DNA from: Candidatus Wolfebacteria bacterium
GTDB lineage: Bacteria > Patescibacteriota > Minisyncoccia > UBA6257 > UBA9933
Assembly (NCBI GenBank): GCA_024654025.1
Contig: JANLIR010000006.1
Location: 1-33,491, forward strand
Length of the DNA: 33,491 nucleotides
Reading direction: 5' to 3'
Shown one piece after another: positions 9,001-15,928 of this stretch. The position numbers were made by a program, and so were the translations under genes. Position 1 is the stretch's first letter. The number at the start of each line of letters is the position of its first letter. The notes below the pieces were generated by a model. It worked only from the letters and a program-made list of their open reading frames with translations. It was not told the origin of the DNA and searched no databases.

Positions 9001-9219
9001 TTCGTCATATCTGGGCTCGTCAAAATAATAATCAACAAAATAAAGCTCCAGTTCTTTGCCGGAGTAATCTTTAATAGGAGAAATTTCTGAGAAAAGTTCT
9101 TTTAGTCCTTTTTTGATAAACCATTCCCAACTATCGGATAAGGATTGCGCCAAAAAGGGCTGTTCCAATACAGGCGCAGGAATGGAAGAGAAATTTTTTA
9201 CTGGGGTTTTTTTATCCAT
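6043..9219 (-). CDS. rpoB: DNA-directed RNA polymerase beta subunit
   Basis: I start the protein at [12 protein letters not shown] (1058 aa). The 22 extra residues in the ORF track (from 9285) do not resemble RpoB, whereas [14 protein letters not shown] matches the usual N-terminus. The rifampicin-pocket region is intact and wild-type-like (SQFMDQHN...[13 protein letters not shown]). GRHGNKG (about 835) and the C-terminal [23 protein letters not shown] (about 985) are present. It is shorter than E. coli RpoB (1342 aa). The likely promoter lies at 9327-9354, next to the GIY-YIG element. No SD precedes the chosen ATG. Confidence 0.97.
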   Translation of the reverse strand: [1058 protein letters not shown]

Positions 9220-9326
9220 GGCGATATAGAAAAAAATCGAACAAAAAAATACTCTATCCGAAATTGACGGACTAAAAAGTGCCAAAATCTAATTGGATGA
9301 AATTAGAATATGAATATTATAAATAT

Positions 9327-9354
9327 TTAATACTATTTGTATACCTTGTGTCAA
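9327..9354 (-). promoter_or_regulatory. Candidate rpoB-rpoC promoter abutting the GIY-YIG element
   Basis: On the minus strand, a consensus TTGACA (9349-9354) is followed after 16 nt by TATTAA (9327-9332); a second TATAAT-like box lies further downstream. The first four bases of the -35 box are the target duplication of the GIY-YIG unit, so insertion happened exactly at the -35 box and regenerated it. Confidence 0.5.
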
Positions 9355-9666
9355 CCCCGCACCTTTTAAGCCTCTTGAAGGCTATTTTTAATCCTTCGTT
9401 TTAACTGTGAATAAACTTTGCCAAAATGTTTTAGATTATGTTCTCTGCCTTTGGTATCATTTTCAGAAAAATAGCCTTCTAAATATGCAACTTTCCAAGG
9501 CTTGTACCTTTTTGTAGCTTTTTCTCTGCCTGAATTATGCTCTTCTAATCGTTTTTTAATATTATTAGTGCTACCGATGTATAATTCCCCATTTACCTTA
9601 CTTTTCAATATATACACGTAATACATTTATAAAAACGATTACTGAGCTCAAAAGGTGCGGGGTCAA
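9351..9666. mobile_element. Minimal GIY-YIG element with terminal inverted repeats and TCAA duplication
   Basis: CCCCGCACCTTTT at 9355-9367 is exactly inverted as AAAAGGTGCGGGG at 9650-9662. TCAA directly flanks both ends (9351-9354 and 9663-9666). The 308-bp interior holds only one gene, a GIY-YIG nuclease whose stop codon lies at the edge of the left repeat. Repeats, duplication and compact coding suggest a mobile unit. I know of no characterised family with exactly this structure, and mobility is inferred. Confidence 0.55.
9366..9626 (-). CDS. GIY-YIG nuclease-domain protein, 86 aa
   Basis: This is a single-domain GIY-YIG protein of the YhbQ/UvrC-N type. YYVYIL and LYIGST form the two name-giving strands, KKRLEEHNSG carries the conserved Arg, and REHNLKHFG probably carries the metal-binding Glu. 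The family cleaves DNA, sometimes in repair and sometimes as homing or mobile nucleases. No separate DNA-binding domain is present. It is the only gene between two 13-bp inverted repeats and interrupts the mltG to rpoB run, so it is probably the driver or passenger of a small mobile unit. A -35-like TTGACC lies in the right repeat and could give it its own promoter. Confidence 0.9.
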   Translation of the reverse strand: MYYVYILKSKVNGELYIGSTNNIKKRLEEHNSGREKATKRYKPWKVAYLEGYFSENDTKGREHNLKHFGKVYSQLKRRIKNSLQEA

Positions 9667-9673
9667 CCCCCAT

Positions 9674-10702
9674 TTACATTTTTAAATACTTGTAACGGTT
9701 TTCGTTATGCTCATCAAAAGTCGAGCTGAATATCGTTCTCTTTGTTTTTGGATCAGAAAGATAATACCAGTAATTAGAGTAAACGGGATTTACCGCCGCT
9801 TTGATAGCCTCCACGCCAGGATTGCTTATCGGCGCAGGCGGCAAGCCTTTATTTAAATAGGTATTAAAGGGCGAGGGCTTCTTGTAATCTTTGCGAACAA
9901 CATTTGCGCATCCCAAAAACTTTCCCTCGCATTTGAAATAAAATATTGTGGCGTCCACTTGAAGAGGAATATTATTTTTTAATCTCTTTTCAAGGATGCC
10001 GGCGGCGATTTGCCTTTCAGCAATATCGGGTATTTCCTTTTCCAATAAAGAAGCAACAACCAACTTTTCCAATATATCTTTTCGTTCTAAAAAAGTCAAC
10101 CCCTTGGAATCTTTTAAGTCCTTAGTTTTTGCCTGGAAGTTATCTAAAAATTTTTTAACTACTCCATTGACATTGGAATATGCGAAAAATTTATACGTAT
10201 CTGGCATAATAAACCCCTCAAGAGAAACAGCTCCGGCTAAAAAAGTATAGCTTTTCTTAAAGGGCGCGGGGTTAAAATTAGCTAATTCGCCTTTAGAAAT
10301 AACTTTTACCGCGACCAATCTCTCCTCGACTTCTTTCAGGGTCAACCCAGGAAACACCGTAAAGGAGACTTCGTTCGGCTTCGAAGATAATTTATCAAGA
10401 ATTTCCGAAGCCGATTGCGCGTTTGATATATAATGGAGGCCCGGCTGAAGCAAAAACGCGCCACCGGTCAAAAGCCCGTAAAATTCAAATAAAATTTTGG
10501 ACTTGACTAAGCCGGTTGCTTTTAAAACTTCTGCCACTTGATCAATATTGTCCCCTTGCTTAACCCAAAACTCGACAGTTTGCGCGCCAGCGCCGGGAGA
10601 AACCGGCCTTAATGATTGGCGGAAATAAATTCCCGAACCGAAGACCAACAGTAAAAGAAGGATGAGGGCGAAAAACTTTTTTGAAAAAATTTTGTTTTTC
10701 AT
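9674..10702 (-). CDS. mltG: Endolytic murein transglycosylase MltG (YceG family)
   Basis: The 342-aa protein has an N-terminal membrane anchor (about residues 9-26). A LysM-like segment follows (VKQGDNIDQVAEVL) and then the YceG catalytic domain with LEGFIMPDTYKF, ASLLEKE (catalytic Glu region) and LPPAPISNPG. MltG cleaves nascent glycan strands and sets their length, working beside SEDS/PBP synthases at the membrane. It starts 7 nt after rodA ends, so it is in the same operon as rodA and tsaD. Length is close to the E. coli protein (340 aa). Confidence 0.93.
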   Translation of the reverse strand: MKNKIFSKKFFALILLLLLVFGSGIYFRQSLRPVSPGAGAQTVEFWVKQGDNIDQVAEVLKATGLVKSKILFEFYGLLTGGAFLLQPGLHYISNAQSASEILDKLSSKPNEVSFTVFPGLTLKEVEERLVAVKVISKGELANFNPAPFKKSYTFLAGAVSLEGFIMPDTYKFFAYSNVNGVVKKFLDNFQAKTKDLKDSKGLTFLERKDILEKLVVASLLEKEIPDIAERQIAAGILEKRLKNNIPLQVDATIFYFKCEGKFLGCANVVRKDYKKPSPFNTYLNKGLPPAPISNPGVEAIKAAVNPVYSNYWYYLSDPKTKRTIFSSTFDEHNENRYKYLKM

Positions 10703-10709
10703 TCATTTT

Positions 10710-11783
10710 TCATGCTCTTCTAATTTTAACAGCCTGTACAAAACCGATTAAAATAAAATCCGTTATTATGTGCGACCCCCCGTAACTTAGAAACGGAAAA
10801 GGCACTCCTATAACAGGAGTCAAAGCGATATTTGAACCTATATTAAACAAAAAATTCGCTAAAAACAATATTGCCGACCCCAAACAAAGAAATTTTCCGA
10901 AATTATTATCGGCATCCAACCCGATTTTAACAATGTGTAAAATCATCAGCAGAAAAGCGGCGAAAATCAAAAAAGCGGAAATAAGTCCCCACTCTTCCAC
11001 TATGGCGGCGAAAATAAAATCAGTTTGCGCTTCAGGTAAAAATCCGAGCTGAGCCTGCGAACCTTGTTTAAAACCCTTGCCAAAAAATCCGGCCGAACCT
11101 ATGGCTATTTTCGACTGAATTACATTGTAATTTATCCCCAGCGCGTCTCTCTGTGAAAAAAACAAGCCCGTAATTCTTTCTTTTTGATAATCTTTTAAAG
11201 CAAAACTCCACATTAGCCCCGCGACCACTAAAAGAGTAACAATAATTATCGCCAAATGCTTATATCTTATCCCCGACACTAAAACAAACCCAAACCATAT
11301 GGAAAAAACCAATAAAGCTGAACCGAAATCCGGCTGCGCCATAATAAAAGCGGCGGGAAGCAAAAAAAGCGCAAACGAATAAATTAAATTAGAAACAAGC
11401 GCGATGCCTTTGTGCCGTTTGCTGAAAAAATTCGCTAAAAATATTATAAGAGCTATTTTAACGAATTCCGAAGGTTGTAGCTGAAAAGACCCCAGAGGAA
11501 TCCAACTTCTAGCTCCTCTTATTTTCGGCGCCAAAAACAACGTAAGAGCCAGGAGCGAAACGGTAAAAAGATAAAACCCCCAAACCACTCCTTTATAGTT
11601 TACAAGAGATCGCCAATCAATTTGGGTTATTAAAAAAGCGGTGGAAATTCCGATTATTATCCAGAGCAGTTGTTTATAAAAAAGCCCGGGCTTTGTGCTG
11701 AACAAACTTAACAAGCTCAAAAAAGACAAAAACAAAACCGCGCCGTTAAGTTTCCAATCAAAATTTTTTATAAAAAAAGACAT
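10710..11783 (-). CDS. rodA: SEDS peptidoglycan polymerase, RodA-like
   Basis: This 357-aa multi-span protein belongs to the SEDS family (RodA/FtsW/SpoVE), which polymerises lipid II into glycan strands with a class-B PBP. Visible motifs are QLQPSEFVK, AQPDFGSALL, FLPEAQTDFIFA and a C-terminal LSYGGSHI. The N-terminal FDW and the absence of a long cytoplasmic tail favour RodA over FtsW, but the two are hard to separate without a tree. It lies between tsaD (13-nt gap) and mltG (7-nt gap); pairing with MltG fits a wall-elongation unit. Confidence 0.88.
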   Translation of the reverse strand: MSFFIKNFDWKLNGAVLFLSFLSLLSLFSTKPGLFYKQLLWIIIGISTAFLITQIDWRSLVNYKGVVWGFYLFTVSLLALTLFLAPKIRGARSWIPLGSFQLQPSEFVKIALIIFLANFFSKRHKGIALVSNLIYSFALFLLPAAFIMAQPDFGSALLVFSIWFGFVLVSGIRYKHLAIIIVTLLVVAGLMWSFALKDYQKERITGLFFSQRDALGINYNVIQSKIAIGSAGFFGKGFKQGSQAQLGFLPEAQTDFIFAAIVEEWGLISAFLIFAAFLLMILHIVKIGLDADNNFGKFLCLGSAILFLANFLFNIGSNIALTPVIGVPFPFLSYGGSHIITDFILIGFVQAVKIRRA

Positions 11784-11796
11784 TTGTAATTTTATC

Positions 11797-12849
11797 TTAT
11801 AAATTCAAGTTCGCTTGGGCTTTTAACGCCATTTTCTTATTTTTTAAAAAACTTATATATCCGGCCGCGGCAATAATAGCCGCGTTGTCAGTGCAAAATT
11901 TAGGCGAAGGAATAAATAAATTTAATTTCAAATTTTCTTTTTTTATCTTTTTTTTGAACGCTTTCTGAAGCGACCTATTGGCGGCAACTCCTCCTCCTAT
12001 TATAAGCGATTTGGCTTTAATTTCTTTAACCGCTCTCAATGTTTTTATGGTTAAAACATCAAACACCGCCTGTTGGAAGCTAGCGGCAATATCGGCTTTG
12101 GATATTTTTTCCGGCTTTTTTGAGAGTTTGTATTTTTTTACAAATTCTTCATTTTTATTTTCCCTGAAAAAATATAGCACGGAAGTTTTAAGCCCGGAAA
12201 AACTGAAATCATAATTTTTCTGATGGATCATCGGCCTTGGAAATTGAATCGTATTCGGGTCTCCATCTTTTGCCAATTTTTCTATTTCGGGACCTCCGGG
12301 ATAAGGCAAATTTAATAATCTGGCGGTTTTGTCGTAGCATTCCCCCACTGCGTCATCAACGGTTTCTCCTATTTTTTTCCAACTCGCCATATTTTTAACA
12401 TTCAACAAAATCGTGTGTCCTCCGCTAATTATCAGGGCGATGGCGGGAAAGTCTAAATTTTTATTACCTTCAAGTTTAGGCGAATACAAATGTCCCTCTA
12501 GATGATTTACTCCAAGAATTTTAATTTTTAGTTTCTTATGTAGCTCTTTTGCAAAATTGATGCCGGTCCATAAAGCCGGTTCAAGCCCGGGCCCGACGGT
12601 TACGGCTATCAAGTCAGGGTTTAGTGAATAACCACTAGCCACTAGTTTTTTAAAAAGAATCGGTAAGTTTTTCAAATGCTCGCGCTTGGCAAGATTAGGA
12701 ACTACCCCACCAAATGGCCGGTGGATTTTAATCTGGCTGGCTACTAAATTTTTTTCAATTTTAAAACGCGGCTGTTTAACGCCGCCTTTTGCGTCAACTA
12801 AAGCAATAGCTGTTTCATCGCAACTTGTTTCAATAGCGAGAATTTTCAT
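11797..12849 (-). CDS. tsaD: tRNA threonylcarbamoyladenosine biosynthesis protein TsaD
   Basis: I start at MKILAIETSCDET (350 aa); the seven extra residues in the track are not family-like. TsaD transfers the threonylcarbamoyl group to A37 of ANN-decoding tRNAs. Conserved features are ETSCDETA, the metal-binding NHLEGHLYS, SGGHT, GGGVAANRSL and CTDNAAIIA. It is near the normal length. It lies upstream of rodA and mltG on the same strand, a mixed translation/wall operon. A low-complexity ACTAAC-like tract separates it from the preceding hydrolase gene. Confidence 0.95.
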   Translation of the reverse strand: MKILAIETSCDETAIALVDAKGGVKQPRFKIEKNLVASQIKIHRPFGGVVPNLAKREHLKNLPILFKKLVASGYSLNPDLIAVTVGPGLEPALWTGINFAKELHKKLKIKILGVNHLEGHLYSPKLEGNKNLDFPAIALIISGGHTILLNVKNMASWKKIGETVDDAVGECYDKTARLLNLPYPGGPEIEKLAKDGDPNTIQFPRPMIHQKNYDFSFSGLKTSVLYFFRENKNEEFVKKYKLSKKPEKISKADIAASFQQAVFDVLTIKTLRAVKEIKAKSLIIGGGVAANRSLQKAFKKKIKKENLKLNLFIPSPKFCTDNAAIIAAAGYISFLKNKKMALKAQANLNL

Positions 12850-12883
12850 AATAAAATTACTACTAACCACCGACTACATACTA

Positions 12884-13474
12884 CTAACTCTTGTTGGCAA
12901 TTTCTAATATGGAATTGAGTGCGGAGGGTAATTCTTTAATTCCGGCGTCGTCGCTAAAATGTCCTTTGCCGTGCTCTAAAATAATTTCAGATCCTAATTT
13001 CTCTTTATAGGTTTTTGAGTTTTCTTCAAACGGCACGTACTCGTCATCGTCTGAAAATATCGCGACGAATTTTCTTCCAATCTTTTTAACTTTTTCGTAA
13101 TCTATCGAAGCAACTAACCATTTCCGAACAATTTCTTTTTCCTCCTCGGTTCTCATAGCCATTGGAGTCAAACTTACCCAGCCAGCGACAAAAACAACGC
13201 CACCCGCTTTTTCGTTGTCTCCCAGCTCGTCCAAATACTTTATTATTGTTCTGCAGCCCATACTATGACCAATAAAATACGTATTTTCATCGCATTTCCC
13301 TACTAAATTTTTTAAAAATAAAACCCAAGCCTCTATTTTGGGATTGCTGCTGTCTGGCATTGCGGGAACAAAAACCTCGAATCCTCTTTTTTCTAATTCA
13401 TTTTTGATCCACGGAAACCAGGCATTTTCAGGATACTCCTCCCATCCATGAATTATAAAAACTCGTTTTTGCAT
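12884..13474 (-). CDS. Alpha/beta hydrolase, RBBP9/YdeN-like
   Basis: I start at MQKRVFIIHGWE (196 aa), because the longer track ORF reads through a tRNA gene. The fold is alpha/beta hydrolase: an IIHGW oxyanion segment, a GHSMG nucleophile elbow, a probable acid in FSDDDEYVPF and a catalytic His in GKGHF. The size and the PENAWFPW region match the small RBBP9/YdeN serine hydrolases; the substrate is unknown. The ATG is only 2 nt after the 3' end of tRNA-Glu on the same strand. tRNA processing would thus leave a virtually leaderless mRNA. Confidence 0.85.
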   Translation of the reverse strand: MQKRVFIIHGWEEYPENAWFPWIKNELEKRGFEVFVPAMPDSSNPKIEAWVLFLKNLVGKCDENTYFIGHSMGCRTIIKYLDELGDNEKAGGVVFVAGWVSLTPMAMRTEEEKEIVRKWLVASIDYEKVKKIGRKFVAIFSDDDEYVPFEENSKTYKEKLGSEIILEHGKGHFSDDAGIKELPSALNSILEIANKS

Positions 13475-13476
13475 TG

Positions 13477-13548
13477 TGACCCCACGGAGAATCGAACTCC
13501 GATTTTCAGGATGAAAACCTGATGTCCTAACCATTAGACGATGGGGCC
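13477..13548 (-). tRNA. tRNA-Glu (UUC)
   Basis: A full cloverleaf folds: acceptor GGCCCCA/TGGGGTC, D-arm GTCTAATGGTTAGGAC, anticodon loop TTTTCAT (anticodon UUC) and T-arm CGGAG-TTCGATT-CTCCG. CCA is not encoded; the next bases are CA followed by the hydrolase ATG. Confidence 0.95.
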
Positions 13549-13578
13549 GTTGAATTAACTATTAACAACTACAAACAT

Positions 13579-13608
13579 ATTATATGCATTAATTTTATTT
13601 GAATTCAA
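13579..13608 (-). promoter_or_regulatory. Promoter of tRNA-Glu and the hydrolase
   Basis: On the minus strand, TTGAAT (13603-13608) and TATAAT (13579-13584) are separated by 18 nt, about 30 nt before the tRNA. The -35 box shares the palindrome TTGAATTCAA with the divergent glycosyltransferase promoter. Confidence 0.6.
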
Positions 13609-13627
13609 GGGATTTTTAAACTAATAT
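13599..13627 (+). promoter_or_regulatory. Promoter of the glycosyltransferase, leaderless type
   Basis: TTGAAT (13599-13604) and TAATAT (13622-13627) are separated by 17 nt, and only 6 nt lie between the -10 box and ATG 13634. Transcription would start at or next to the start codon. Its -35 box overlaps that of the opposite promoter by 2 bp. Confidence 0.5.
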
Positions 13628-13633
13628 TATTCT

Positions 13634-15145
13634 ATGTCCCAAATGCGGCTTTACGAATTTATCCCTGGATTTTTGTCCTGGATTACTATAATTTTAATGT
13701 TTTTGCTGTCATGGCTATTTCCCGCAGGAGTGGCTATTTTTATTATTCTTTTTGACATTTATTGGCTGCTCAAAACAATTTATCTTTCTCTTCATTTACG
13801 CTCCACATTTGTAAGAATGAAAAAAAATCTGAAAATAAATTGGTTAGCAAAATTGACCCACAACCTACAACCCACAACCTACAACTGGAAAGATATTTAT
13901 CATTTGATAATTCTCCCGATGTACAACGAGCCCTATGAAATAGTCAAAGAAAGTTTTGACGCGCTCATCAACACAAATTATCCTAAAGATAAATTCATTA
14001 TTGTTTTAGCCACAGAACAACGGGCTGGACAGATAATTCAAGAAACCGCCAAGAAAATAGAAGAAAATTTCGGAAATAAATTTTTTAAATTTTTAATCAC
14101 TACCCACCCCGCCGACTTACCTAATGAAATCCCGGGCAAAGGATCAAACGAAACTTGGGCCGGAAAACAAGCTAAAATTTTAATCGACCAGCTAAAAATC
14201 TCTTATGAAAATATTTTGGTTTCTGTTTTCGACGTAGACACGCAAGTGCCCCTCGATTATTTCGGCATTTTAACTTACACATTTTTAACCGCAAAAAATC
14301 CGCAACGATCAAGTTTTCAACCGATTTCGCTTTTTACCAATAATATTTTTCAAGCGCCGGCTTTGGCGCGAGTTATCGCTTTTTCCTCGACTTTCTGGCA
14401 TATGATCCAGCAATCGAGGCCTGAACGCCTGACTACTTTTTCGTCGCACTCAATGCCTTTTAAGGCGATTGTGGAAATAGGCTTCTGGCAAACCGATATT
14501 GTTTCCGAGGACTCAAGAATTTTCTGGCAATGCTATATCCACTACAACGGAGATTGGCGGGTAGTGCCTTTGGACTATCCTGTTTCTATGGATGCTAATG
14601 TGGCGCCGACTTTCTGGCAAACAATGATAAATCAATACAAACAACAGCGCCGCTGGGGCTGGGGTTGTGAAAATATCCCCTATTTACTAGACGGTTTTAA
14701 AAAAAATAAGAAAATTTCTTGGACAAAAAAACTTTACTGGAAATTCAATTATATAGAAGGCTTCCATTCGTGGGCAACAAATTCTTTGATAATTTTCGCG
14801 CTCGGCTGGCTACCGATAATTTTGGGAGGGCCGGATTTCAAATTTTCCATCCTTTCATACAATCTTCCTTTCGTGACAAAAACAATTATGAACTTAGCAA
14901 TGATCGGAATTATAACTTCGGCGGTTTTAGGAGTTGTCTTGCTTCCTCCAAAACCGAAGTGGTTTAAAAAACGGCATTATTTTTTGTATTTTATACAATG
15001 GATTTTAATGCCTTTCACTTTGATAATTTTTGGGGCATTTCCGGCAATAGAATCGCAAACACGATTAATGCTTGGCGGAAAATTTAAATTAGGATTTTGG
15101 GTAACGCCGAAACACCGCAACGCGGCGCAACAAACCAACTTATAA
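13634..15145 (+). CDS. Membrane glycosyltransferase family 2
   Basis: The 503-aa protein has two N-terminal transmembrane segments (about 10-55), a GT-A catalytic domain (about 85-345) and further C-terminal membrane spans (about 375-485). GT2 motifs are LPMYNE, DVDTQ (about 200, the DxD-type nucleotide-sugar/metal site), SEDSRI (about 292, catalytic acid region) and QQRRWGWG (about 337, the QxxRW of processive enzymes). It probably makes or exports a surface polysaccharide; the sugar is unknown. An odd in-frame tract (THNLQPTTYN, about 75-84) comes from an ACAACC-like low-complexity repeat. No SD is visible, and the -10 box is 6 nt before ATG. Confidence 0.88.
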   Translation: MSQMRLYEFIPGFLSWITIILMFLLSWLFPAGVAIFIILFDIYWLLKTIYLSLHLRSTFVRMKKNLKINWLAKLTHNLQPTTYNWKDIYHLIILPMYNEPYEIVKESFDALINTNYPKDKFIIVLATEQRAGQIIQETAKKIEENFGNKFFKFLITTHPADLPNEIPGKGSNETWAGKQAKILIDQLKISYENILVSVFDVDTQVPLDYFGILTYTFLTAKNPQRSSFQPISLFTNNIFQAPALARVIAFSSTFWHMIQQSRPERLTTFSSHSMPFKAIVEIGFWQTDIVSEDSRIFWQCYIHYNGDWRVVPLDYPVSMDANVAPTFWQTMINQYKQQRRWGWGCENIPYLLDGFKKNKKISWTKKLYWKFNYIEGFHSWATNSLIIFALGWLPIILGGPDFKFSILSYNLPFVTKTIMNLAMIGIITSAVLGVVLLPPKPKWFKKRHYFLYFIQWILMPFTLIIFGAFPAIESQTRLMLGGKFKLGFWVTPKHRNAAQQTNL

Positions 15146-15261
15146 CCGACAACTAACGACTAAAAATTCTTTATTCTAATGTTCTTGAGAATTTGAGAAT
15201 AAACCGAGACTTTTAATTTGCCATATTTGCACAAATTCGCCATATTCGCGATTACTCCAAT
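15146..15261. other. Intergenic tail of the glycosyltransferase gene
   Basis: This stretch holds a degenerate ACAACTAACGAC tract. After it come an imperfect hairpin (TTTATTCT...AGAATAAA) and a TTTGCACAAATTCGCC-like motif that recurs in style before HU (26552-26642). I see no ORF. Confidence 0.4.
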
Positions 15262-15300
15262 AAAAAAGCCGGGTACCACAACAAGTTGAGATACCGGGCT
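15262..15300 (-). terminator. Rho-independent terminator of the two-gene cassette
   Basis: On the minus strand, AGCC-C-GGTA pairs with TACC-C-GGCT (one internal mismatch, 15267-15275 with 15292-15300) and is followed by TTTTTT. A second small hairpin (AAGGC...GCCTT) lies just upstream. It ends the 106-aa/54-aa transcript. Confidence 0.65.
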
Positions 15301-15349
15301 CACCGTTTAGAGCTTACGCTCAAGGCACGGTCGGGCCTTGTGAATTCAG

Positions 15350-15514
15350 TCACGAAAGACTGTCGATCAAGAAACGTCCAGGGTTGTCGATCACATTCGG
15401 TTTTGACTTTTTATCCCTTTTCTCTTTCTCTTTTTCGCAATAGTCTTTTGCATCAGGGTTGCTAGAGAATTTAATCCCCCTCTTCTCCGCAATTCCGCCT
15501 TTTCTTGGCAACAT
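15350..15514 (-). CDS. Small basic hypothetical protein, 54 aa (absent from ORF track)
   Basis: This ORF starts MLPRKGGIAEKRG and ends NPGRFLIDSLS. It is very rich in Lys, Arg and Glu in the middle (EKEKEKRDKKSK) and has no membrane segment. I do not recognise it. The start is supported by an excellent SD (AAAGGAGG, 5 nt before ATG) in the 15-nt gap after the 106-aa gene, so the two form one operon closed by a terminator. The overlapping 74-aa track ORF (15391-15615) is in another frame and lacks such support. Strong SD use sets this cassette apart from the surrounding genes. Confidence 0.7.
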   Translation of the reverse strand: MLPRKGGIAEKRGIKFSSNPDAKDYCEKEKEKRDKKSKPNVIDNPGRFLIDSLS

Positions 15515-15529
15515 GTGATCCTCCTTTCC

Positions 15530-15850
15530 TCATACCCAAGCATCATTGGGATATTTTTTCTTGAATTCGGCTTCCTTTTCTTTGTCTCTCTTATCAGCCA
15601 ATTCGCACGTTTCACTAAACGAAAGGTTCAGCACCGCACACATCTTTTTCAATTGAGTTATTATATCTGCGATTTCGGTTTGAGCATACGCTCTGTAGCC
15701 GTTAAAATGGTTTGCCGAGTTATGCGGTTTCCGCGTATGAAGCCGGATAATATGAAAAAACGTGTCGGATAACTTTGTTAATTGCCGAGTGGCCATCATA
15801 TAACAAACCACCAGTCTCTCGTGGATATCGGTAACAATCATTTTCGGCAT
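15530..15850 (-). CDS. Hypothetical protein, 106 aa, helical, possibly MazG-like
   Basis: The C-terminal half (TEIADIITQLKKMCAVLNLSF...EFKKKYP) resembles in pattern the second helix pair of MazG-type NTP pyrophosphohydrolases, with an ExxD motif. I cannot find the preceding ExxE motif, so catalytic function is doubtful. The N-terminal half is His/Arg/Thr-rich and unrecognised. A purine-rich GGGGG precedes ATG by 6 nt. A TTGACA (15922-15927), just after the tyrS stop, may be its -35 box. It is the first gene of a two-gene unit with the 54-aa protein, likely transferred. Confidence 0.6.
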   Translation of the reverse strand: MPKMIVTDIHERLVVCYMMATRQLTKLSDTFFHIIRLHTRKPHNSANHFNGYRAYAQTEIADIITQLKKMCAVLNLSFSETCELADKRDKEKEAEFKKKYPNDAWV

Positions 15851-15928
15851 AAAATACCCCCTATAGAAAGATTTTTATTTTTACAAGTTTCTGAACCAAA
15901 ACTAAAACATTACCGAGTCCTTGTCAAA

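Noticed and set aside
9220-9285. 22-residue N-terminal extension of RpoB in the ORF track
   Set aside because: It is hydrophobic and unlike any RpoB N-terminus; the conserved region begins right after MDKK.
13475-13534. 20-residue N-terminal extension of the hydrolase
   Set aside because: It is translated from the tRNA-Glu gene.
15391-15615. 74-aa minus-strand ORF
   Set aside because: It lies out of frame across the 106-aa and 54-aa genes, which have clear ribosome binding sites; this ORF has none.
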